A stretch of 6,378 nt of DNA from Candidatus Aenigmatarchaeota archaeon. GTDB taxonomy: Archaea > Aenigmatarchaeota > Aenigmatarchaeia > QMZP01 > JAUXAV01. The stretch spans positions 1 through 6,378 of the forward strand of contig JAUXAV010000067.1 of NCBI GenBank assembly GCA_030619735.1. The letters run 5' to 3'. The notes under the pieces are model-generated. The model saw nothing but the letters and a program-made list of their open reading frames with translations. It was not told the DNA's origin and searched no databases. This document shows positions 1-4,382 of this stretch, in pieces. How positions within the stretch are numbered: the stretch's first letter is position 1; each line of letters opens with the position of its first letter. The position numbers were made by a program, and so were the translations under genes.

Positions 1-145
1 AGCAACACTTGCAGGGAAGAAAGATCCGCTTTTAGGATTGAAGGAAAATGTGATAATAGGCAATCTAATTCCAGCAGGGACCGGTTTGAGAAAATATGAG
101 GATATAGAGATCGAAGAGGAGGAGGTCAAGAAAGAGGCGGTTTAA
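1..145 (+). CDS. rpoC: DNA-directed RNA polymerase subunit beta' (RpoC), C-terminal end only (5' truncated by window edge)
   Basis: Only the last 47 codons are present, in the frame that begins at base 2 and ends with TAA at 143-145. The peptide contains KKDPLLGLKENVIIGNLIPA followed by GTG, which is the highly conserved C-terminal segment of bacterial beta' (E. coli has GLKENVIVGRLIPAGTG). After it comes a short acidic and lysine-rich tail of about 19 residues (YEDIEIEEEE..KKEAV), shorter than the E. coli extension. Beta' is the largest catalytic subunit of RNA polymerase and binds the DNA and the active-site magnesium; none of those parts lie in the window. The gene converges on the chemotaxis cluster, and its stop codon overlaps the stop of the cheY-like gene by 4 bp. 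The common downstream neighbour rpsL is not on this side. Identification is firm because the motif is diagnostic; the rest of the gene is outside the window. Confidence 0.95.
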   Translation, partial: ATLAGKKDPLLGLKENVIIGNLIPAGTGLRKYEDIEIEEEEVKKEAV

Positions 146-528
146 TTCCCAAGAAATTCCTTAATTTTTTTAATTAACTCAGTCATTTCAAATGGTTTTT
201 TCAAGAAATCGACCGCGCCCATACGTTTAGAAGTCACCTTTGCCATTTTTTCTTTTCTCTTGCTACTCATTAAGATTACAGGGATGTGTTCGAGTTCTGG
301 CGATCCTTTAATGCGTCTTAAAAGATGGTACCCTGTTTCCACCCCCTTGCTTCCGAGAAGAATATCGCTGGCTACCAAATCTATGTCAGAAGTTGTTAGA
401 ATCTTCCATGCCTCACCTGGGGTTTCGGCTGTTTGAACACCATAGCCTGCTTTTTCTAAAGAGCGTTTTAACATTTCCAGTAAGGTAGAACTATCCTCGA
501 CTATCAATATGTTGTGTTTACCATTCAT
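142..528 (-). CDS. Single-domain response regulator (CheY-like receiver)
   Basis: This 128-residue protein is a lone receiver domain without an output domain. Visible active-site residues are the acidic pair Glu11-Asp12, the phosphoacceptor Asp55, a serine at 88/89 in the switch position normally Thr/Ser, and Lys111 in the KKPF motif. The loop after Asp55 is atypical. The usual D-x-x-M-P-x-M-D-G is replaced by a longer, proline-free DILLGSKGVETG, so binding to FliM or to a phosphatase may differ from classical CheY. Start: ATG at 528-526, overlapping the cheB TGA stop (ATGA), behind a near-perfect Shine-Dalgarno AAAGGAGGTG at 545-536. It is the last gene of the cluster. Its stop overlaps that of the convergent rpoC. 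The role is inferred from position: motor output or a phosphate sink for the kinase. PilH-type and other single receivers look similar, so I give no cheY symbol. Confidence 0.9.
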   Translation of the reverse strand: MNGKHNILIVEDSSTLLEMLKRSLEKAGYGVQTAETPGEAWKILTTSDIDLVASDILLGSKGVETGYHLLRRIKGSPELEHIPVILMSSKRKEKMAKVTSKRMGAVDFLKKPFEMTELIKKIKEFLGN

Positions 529-1598
529 TGCAAACCACCTCCTTTCGTAGTCTGCTTCTTGATACCTTTTTGTGAAAGTATAGTGACGATTGTATCAGCA
601 ATATGTGGTAGGGAAACTACCTCATCTGCGGCTCCAAGTTTTATTGCCTCTTTTGGCATGCCGAAGATGATGCAACTTTGCTCATCCTGCGCAAGGGTGC
701 GCGCCCCGCTTTCACGCATCGCCAGCAGTCCTTTTGCACCATCGTCTCCCATCCCTGTGAGCAGCACACCGATGGCGTTGCGTCCTGCGCTGTGTGCCAC
801 GGATTGGAATAATACATCCACACTGGGCCGTTGATGATGTACTGCGGGACCGCCTTTTGTTATCACATGGTAACGTGTGCCGCTTTTCTGGAGAAGCATA
901 TGTTTGTCACCCGGTGCTACCAGTGCAACTCCAGGCACTACATTATCGTACTCACTCGCTTCTCGCACCTCCATCTTACAGATTTGATTGAGCCTCTCGG
1001 CAAAACTTGCAGTGAAGTATTCCGGCATATGCTGAACGATCACTGTACCTGGCGTCTTAGCTGGCAGGCTACTGAGTACGGTTTCAATGGCTTTGGTACC
1101 GCCGGTCGAGGCCCCGATAGCAACCACCTTATGCGTGGTCTGAAGCCGGAGATGGCGTGTTGGCGTCCTCACAACGGGTGACTCCATTGTTTTACGCCGT
1201 CTCCTGATCCGTGCCGATGCGGCTGCACGGATGGCATGTACCAGCTGTCTCGAGATATTGCCTGAAGCAGATGCTGAATTCGGTTTGCAAATAACCTCCA
1301 CAGCCCCCATCTCCAGTGCCCTTATGGCAGATTCACTGTTTTTTGGCGTCAAAGAACTTACTACAACCACAGGCATCGGGGAATATTTCATCAACTTCTG
1401 TAAGAACGAAAGTCCATCCATCCTCGGCATATTAAGGTCGAGCGTGATCACATCAGGATGAAATCTCACTATTTTATCGCGCGCTATATAGGGGTCGATA
1501 GCACTGCCGACTACATCGATATCCTTGTATTTGGACAGTTCATCGGTCAGGAGTTTGCGAACCACTGCCGAGTCGTCTACAATCAGAACCCGAATCAC
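525..1598 (-). CDS. cheB: Chemotaxis response regulator protein-glutamate methylesterase/deamidase CheB
   Basis: The 357-residue protein has the classic two-domain CheB layout. A receiver domain (about residues 1-120) carries Asp8-Asp9, phosphoacceptor Asp54 in LDLNMPRMDG, the SS pair at 81-82 and Lys105 in CKP. A basic linker (about 128-155, RIRRRRK) leads to the methylesterase domain (about 156-345). The catalytic triad is visible as Ser164 in GASTGG, His190 in QHMP and Asp286 in GMGDDG, the same numbering as the enteric enzyme. CheB removes methyl groups from receptor glutamates and can deamidate glutamines, and phosphorylation of its receiver by CheA activates it. The start is GTG at 1598-1596, overlapping the TGA of the receiver-CheX gene (GTGA), with AAGGAG at 1612-1607 eight bases upstream. 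Its own TGA overlaps the ATG of the next gene. Length and motifs are normal, with no sign of damage. Confidence 0.97.
   Translation of the reverse strand: MIRVLIVDDSAVVRKLLTDELSKYKDIDVVGSAIDPYIARDKIVRFHPDVITLDLNMPRMDGLSFLQKLMKYSPMPVVVVSSLTPKNSESAIRALEMGAVEVICKPNSASASGNISRQLVHAIRAAASARIRRRRKTMESPVVRTPTRHLRLQTTHKVVAIGASTGGTKAIETVLSSLPAKTPGTVIVQHMPEYFTASFAERLNQICKMEVREASEYDNVVPGVALVAPGDKHMLLQKSGTRYHVITKGGPAVHHQRPSVDVLFQSVAHSAGRNAIGVLLTGMGDDGAKGLLAMRESGARTLAQDEQSCIIFGMPKEAIKLGAADEVVSLPHIADTIVTILSQKGIKKQTTKGGGLQ
536..545 (-). promoter_or_regulatory. Strong Shine-Dalgarno of the cheY-like gene
   Basis: On the minus strand the site reads AAAGGAGGTG, a near-perfect complement of the usual 16S rRNA 3' end, seven bases before the ATG at 528. 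It lies within the last codons of cheB and supports the ATG that overlaps the cheB stop. Confidence 0.85.
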
Positions 1599-2482
1599 TC
1601 CTGTCGCTCCTTGAAATAGGAGGTCTCATCGTTATCGATGAATAGCAGAACATCGGCACGGCCCTTCTCCAGACCCAGTTGAACCATTGCTTTGGGAAGT
1701 TCGGCATTGTTAACGGATGATTCTACATTCTCAATTATCTCGGGCGCAGCGATGTTAAATATCTTTTCAGAGCCAGCAAGGGTGGGCAGCAAGTTGCCAC
1801 ATATGACATTGGCGACCTCTCCCAGTGCATCGAACTGCTCTTTTTTTGAAGTAGATTCTTTACCCTTTATATTGGTTGCCATGGTGGGTAATAGACCCCC
1901 GCACATAGTTACCACCAGTCTGCCGCTGAACGGCCCCTGGAACCCCACACTCCCCGCTACTTCAAACCGGGCGTTCTGCTGGCCTTCTTCGAGTTCTGAC
2001 GACGGCAGCATAAGGCAGAGTTCTTCAAAAACCAGGGCTACCGTCTTGTAAAGTCTCTTTTCCAGATTGTCGCCTTTTGAAACTTCGTCTACAACTTGCT
2101 GCTCATCTAATCCTCCTATCATACTTATAACAGTTTCCCGAAGGGTCTCAGGTGTGAATGGCTTGTGGATGTAACCAGTCCCTTTTTTGATAAGTATCTC
2201 TACGTCTTTATCAATACTTTTAGCAGTAACGATGATTACCGACAAATCTTTGGTCTCAGGATTCTGTTTTAATCTATCAATCATCTCTAAACCGTCCATA
2301 ACCGGCATGTTTATGTCAGCCAGAACAAGATCAATCCATTTTTTATCTATCATCTCTAGTCCTTCCTGTCCGTTGCTTGCTTCATAGATCTCGCCCAATG
2401 GTAGATTGCTGAGGTGCAAGGTCTTGGTGATTATAGACCTCATCACCGAGCTGTCATCTACTACTAAAATGTTGAGTGCCAT
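1595..2482 (-). CDS. Response regulator with C-terminal CheX/CheC-like phosphatase domain
   Basis: The 295-residue protein joins a receiver to a CheX-type domain. The receiver (about 1-123) has Asp9-Asp10, phosphoacceptor Asp56 in LADINMPVMDG, Thr86 in IVTAK and Lys107 in HKPF. The second part (about 140-285) contains FDALGEVANVICGNLLP. This fits the CheC/CheX/FliY phosphatase signature [D/S]-x3-E-x2-N, with Asp218, Glu222 and Asn225; Pro247 lies near the expected distance downstream. Only one such motif is present, as in CheX; CheC has two. CheX-family enzymes remove phosphate from CheY-P, using Glu and Asn to position the attacking water. Fusion to a receiver suggests phosphorylation-controlled phosphatase activity, or action on its own receiver; this is inference. 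Start: ATG at 2482 with a strong Shine-Dalgarno AAAGGAGGAG at 2498-2489, six bases upstream. Its stop overlaps cheB. A phosphatase-inactive scaffold remains possible. Confidence 0.88.
   Translation of the reverse strand: MALNILVVDDSSVMRSIITKTLHLSNLPLGEIYEASNGQEGLEMIDKKWIDLVLADINMPVMDGLEMIDRLKQNPETKDLSVIIVTAKSIDKDVEILIKKGTGYIHKPFTPETLRETVISMIGGLDEQQVVDEVSKGDNLEKRLYKTVALVFEELCLMLPSSELEEGQQNARFEVAGSVGFQGPFSGRLVVTMCGGLLPTMATNIKGKESTSKKEQFDALGEVANVICGNLLPTLAGSEKIFNIAAPEIIENVESSVNNAELPKAMVQLGLEKGRADVLLFIDNDETSYFKERQE
1607..1612 (-). promoter_or_regulatory. Shine-Dalgarno of cheB, deciding a GTG start
   Basis: AAGGAG on the minus strand lies eight bases before GTG at 1598, inside the 3' end of the receiver-CheX gene. 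It supports the GTG codon that gives the expected receiver N-terminus MIRVLIVDDS. Confidence 0.8.
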
Positions 2483-2488
2483 AATTAA

Positions 2489-2498
2489 CTCCTCCTTT
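2489..2498 (-). promoter_or_regulatory. Strong Shine-Dalgarno of the receiver-CheX gene
   Basis: AAAGGAGGAG on the minus strand lies six bases before the ATG at 2482. It allows independent initiation for this gene after the 79-bp gap and its hairpin. Confidence 0.85.
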
Positions 2499-2530
2499 CC
2501 TGTCCCCCTTTACAAACAGGGCCAGCGTTT

Positions 2531-2561
2531 ACCCCGTTAGATAGCAGACATCTAACGGGGT
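2531..2561. repeat. Hairpin repeat, copy 1 (CCCCGTTAGA family)
   Basis: A perfect 12-bp inverted repeat, ACCCCGTTAGAT (2531-2542) and ATCTAACGGGGT (2550-2561), encloses the 7-nt loop AGCAGAC. It sits in the 79-bp gap between cheD and the receiver-CheX gene, one base after the cheD stop. No T-run follows in the direction of transcription (GTAAACGCTGG comes next), so it is not a standard intrinsic terminator. Two further copies of the same core lie in the cheR/cheD gap. Function is unknown; a REP-like mRNA 3'-end stabiliser or a mobile palindrome is possible. Confidence 0.9.
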
Positions 2562-3047
2562 TTATATCCTTTGTAAGATTCCAGCGCTTCTCACTGTAAC
2601 CTCTCCTCTGCCAATATCAAGAAACATCGTCCTCGAGCCGTTGCCGCCTATATCGTAAGATTTCATCAACAAACCATTCTTCCAGAGAATCTTCCTTAGC
2701 ATGATAAAGTTCCTTTTACCGATTTGAAAATAATCCTCTTTCTCGCAGTCCTTCAAGCAGGAACCTCCTGCAGCTTTGATTACCAGGTTTTCCTTTTCAG
2801 CACCAGCCTTGTAGCACTCTGTCAGCAGTTCTGGTACTCCTGTATCTACAAACATATACGGACTTTTCTTAGCTTTTACCGGATCGATCTCAGCGAGCGG
2901 CAGCATTACATGGAGCAGGCCACCTACACAGGCCACTGGATCGTATATTGCGATTCCCAGACAGCTTCCCAGAGCATAAGTGACGATCAGATCGCCACTG
3001 TCAGCGGAAACTTTCATATCAGCTACTCCTACTATGTGTATCATCAT
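2562..3047 (-). CDS. cheD: Chemoreceptor glutamine deamidase CheD
   Basis: The 161-residue protein has the usual CheD length and motifs. Thr23, Cys29 (in YALGSCLGIAIYD) and His46 (in LLHVMLP) have the same spacing as the catalytic Thr21-Cys27-His44 of Thermotoga maritima CheD. YMFVDTGVP, IKAAGGSC, IGKRN and DIGGNGSRT are also family hallmarks. CheD hydrolyses particular glutamine side chains of MCPs to glutamate, creating methylation sites, and in some bacteria it binds CheC. The start is one of two adjacent ATG codons (3047 or 3044), preceded by only a weak GAG-type Shine-Dalgarno (AATTGAGATGTGA). It lies between a 388-bp repeat-filled gap upstream and a 79-bp gap downstream, and one of the conserved hairpins begins 1 bp after its TAA. 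No damage is seen. The relevant partner in this window is the MCP. Confidence 0.96.
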   Translation of the reverse strand: MMIHIVGVADMKVSADSGDLIVTYALGSCLGIAIYDPVACVGGLLHVMLPLAEIDPVKAKKSPYMFVDTGVPELLTECYKAGAEKENLVIKAAGGSCLKDCEKEDYFQIGKRNFIMLRKILWKNGLLMKSYDIGGNGSRTMFLDIGRGEVTVRSAGILQRI

Positions 3048-3112
3048 TCACATCTCAATTTTGCCACCAAGACACAAAGCCACTCGTTTACGTTAATCGG
3101 TTACGATGCCCA

Positions 3113-3143
3113 CCCCGTTAGAAAACAAGTATTTCTAACGGGG
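3113..3143. repeat. Hairpin repeat, copy 2 (CCCCGTTAGA family)
   Basis: A perfect 12-bp inverted repeat, CCCCGTTAGAAA (3113-3124) and TTTCTAACGGGG (3132-3143), with the 7-nt loop ACAAGTA. It has the same core as copy 1. The base pair just inside the core is A-T here, where copy 1 has T-A and copy 3 has G-C. It lies in the cheR/cheD gap, 65 bp upstream of the cheD start, so it would be in the cheD 5' leader if the cluster is co-transcribed. Confidence 0.9.
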
Positions 3144-3345
3144 CCCGTTTCGTCTGACGGCTAAGTAAATCGCCTTTTTTAATTAGTCTGATACCCTGAT
3201 ATCTGAATTCTCCACCTGGTATTCTGATTTTCTGATATTCTTTTTTCATAACCATAACCGTTGGCCGCTCCACGATACGGGCTTCGTTGCCGTTCCATAC
3301 GGATCCTGCGGACAAACGCTTAACGAAATTCTCTTTGTGTCCCTG

Positions 3346-3374
3346 CCCCGTTAGAGACGACGCCTCTAACGGGG
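3346..3374. repeat. Hairpin repeat, copy 3 (CCCCGTTAGA family)
   Basis: A perfect 11-bp inverted repeat, CCCCGTTAGAG (3346-3356) and CTCTAACGGGG (3364-3374), with the 7-nt loop ACGACGC. It lies 61 bp past the cheR stop. It is flanked by CTTTGTGTC (3333-3341) and CTTTGTGGC (3382-3390), two half-motifs that are adjacent in another copy at 3063-3079. This suggests the hairpin was inserted between them. Confidence 0.9.
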
Positions 3375-3435
3375 TGAAAGTCTTTGTGGCTAACAAAATC
3401 TACGTCCCTATTTTTAAAATAACTTACATATCACT

Positions 3436-4296
3436 TCATTTCACATAGACGGCCGGCTGCACATAATGAAATTTGTGCGGCGAGGCCACCAGACTTTCCG
3501 AATGGCCGACAAAAAGATAGCCACACGGTTTCAGCAACTTCCGGAAACGGATAAGCAACTGCTTCTGAGTGGGTTTGTCAAAGTATATCATCACATTGCG
3601 ACAGAATATCACATCGAATGGACCCCGCATTGACCACCTGTCCATCAGATTCAGCCGTGCCAGTCGCACCAGGGACCTTATACTATCCTTTACCCGGTAG
3701 GCACATGGAGACCTGGTTCGGATACAAATAAAATATTTTTGCAAAAGATGTGGTGGGATTTCTTGTAACGCATCCCGTTGTTCGTAAACTGCTTCACGTG
3801 CTTTTTCTATCATTCTCCCAGAAATATCCGTAGCAAGAATCCGCACATCCCGGAGGCCAATGTCTGGTAGCTCTTCTCTCAACACAATGGCAATGGAGTA
3901 TGGTTCCTCGCCTGAGGAACAACCAGCGCTCCAGAACCGCATTCTGTGGTTCTTTATATTCGGTAATACCTTTTGACGAAGGAAGTCGAAGTGCTGTGGT
4001 TCGCGGAAAAAATTCGTTTTATTGGTAGTTAACATATCGACCATTATTGAGAGTTCCAAATTTGATCTGTCCTGCTCGACATACTTCATGTATTGTTCAA
4101 AACTTTTTATCTCCAGTGCACGCAACCGCTTCATGAGACGAGCCCTGACCATCTCCCTTTTGCCGTCGTGAAGATTGAGCCCGCACAACCGATGCATCAG
4201 TTTGCTGATCTTCTCAAACGCTATATCACTTATCTCAAGCGATGACAAATCCATAACCACCATGTTTTTTTTCTGGCTAATCATATTCATAACCAT
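3436..4296 (-). CDS. cheR: Chemotaxis protein methyltransferase CheR
   Basis: The 286-residue protein is a full-length S-adenosylmethionine-dependent receptor glutamate methyltransferase. The N-terminal helical domain (about 25-95) carries FEKISKLMHRLCGLNL and the R-x-R-L-x-x-R-L pattern. The catalytic domain includes TNKTNFFREPQHF (91-103), the SAM-binding loop SAGCSSGEEPYS (123-134), the acidic end of a strand in ATDIS (Asp157), and FCRNVMIYF (231-239), ending with LFVGHSESL. The start is uncertain. In-frame ATGs occur at 4296, 4290, 4284, 4263 and 4251, and none has a good Shine-Dalgarno site. The homologous part begins near residue 24, so any of them is possible. An A8 run (minus strand, 4272-4265) lies among these starts. 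It follows the MCP gene by 86 bp that contain a hairpin, and is separated from cheD by repeats. Confidence 0.96.
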   Translation of the reverse strand: MVMNMISQKKNMVVMDLSSLEISDIAFEKISKLMHRLCGLNLHDGKREMVRARLMKRLRALEIKSFEQYMKYVEQDRSNLELSIMVDMLTTNKTNFFREPQHFDFLRQKVLPNIKNHRMRFWSAGCSSGEEPYSIAIVLREELPDIGLRDVRILATDISGRMIEKAREAVYEQRDALQEIPPHLLQKYFICIRTRSPCAYRVKDSIRSLVRLARLNLMDRWSMRGPFDVIFCRNVMIYFDKPTQKQLLIRFRKLLKPCGYLFVGHSESLVASPHKFHYVQPAVYVK

Positions 4297-4320
4297 TTAC
4301 GAGATAACAGACCAACTGGG

Positions 4321-4365
4321 GCACTCCAGGACGTTTGAAAGATTATCAAAACGTCCTGGTAGTGC
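4321..4365. repeat. Large hairpin between the MCP gene and cheR
   Basis: The arms CCAGGACGTTT (4326-4336) and AAACGTCCTGG (4349-4359) form 11 perfect base pairs. The outer arms GCACT (4321-4325) and AGTGC (4361-4365) add five more past a single bulged T at 4360. The loop is 12 nt. It occupies about half of the 86-bp gap between the MCP stop and the cheR start. In the direction of transcription the hairpin is followed by CCCAGTTGG with no T-run, so it is not a typical terminator. Its sequence is unrelated to the CCCCGTTAGA hairpins. It may set the relative levels of MCP and cheR mRNA by processing or stabilisation (inference). Confidence 0.8.
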
Positions 4366-4382
4366 TCGGTAACTCCACAGTT

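Larger units (their letters stand above)
3063..3390. repeat. Possible decayed MITE-like segment bounded by inverted CTTTGTG motifs
   Basis: The left boundary is GCCACCAAGACACAAAG (3063-3079). The right boundary is its approximate inverse, CTTTGTGTC (3333-3341) and CTTTGTGGC (3382-3390), split by about 40 bp containing hairpin copy 3. The segment encodes nothing recognisable and carries two hairpins of one family. I saw no target-site duplication, so the element status is inference. The alternative is two independent copies of a common intergenic repeat in opposite orientation. Confidence 0.4.
3048..3435. other. 388-bp non-coding gap between cheR and cheD, filled with short repeats
   Basis: No convincing gene is visible. 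From left to right it holds a minus-strand copy of CTTTGTGTCTTGGTGGC (3079-3063), hairpin copy 2, a stretch with CTGAT-type units (3188-3236), an unassigned stretch of about 90 bp, then a plus-strand CTTTGTGTC ... CTTTGTGGC pair (3333-3390) interrupted by hairpin copy 3. The inverted motif copies bound a segment of about 330 bp (3063-3390), which could be a decayed MITE-like element. I see no good promoter for cheD and no strong intrinsic terminator after cheR. A minus-strand open frame across it ends inside hairpin 2 and looks fortuitous. Confidence 0.75.

Noticed and set aside
151..201. Possible rpoC terminators inside the cheY-like gene
   Set aside because: The stems are AT-only or just 4 bp and lie in coding sequence. 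They are too weak to annotate as features, although they are mentioned in the junction finding.
514..1461. Plus-strand and alternative-frame open frames within cheB
   Set aside because: They overlap a complete CheB with all catalytic residues, lack ribosome sites and have no recognisable features.
2531..3374. CCCCGTTAGA hairpins as a CRISPR array or as rho-independent terminators
   Set aside because: Spacing is irregular (about 580 and 230 bp) with genes between them, which excludes a CRISPR array. No T-run follows any of the stems in the direction of transcription.
3118..3396. 92-residue minus-strand open frame between cheR and cheD
   Set aside because: It spans hairpin 3, the CTGAT units and ends inside hairpin 2. 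It has no recognisable domain and no good ribosome site; a shorter version from the ATG at 3255 has only a distant GGAG. It is best read as chance coding over repeats.
3245..4296. 11-base match TTCATAACCAT at 3245-3255 and at the cheR start (4286-4296)
   Set aside because: A single match of this length is expected about once by chance when comparing a gap of this size with the window. It does not extend on either side.
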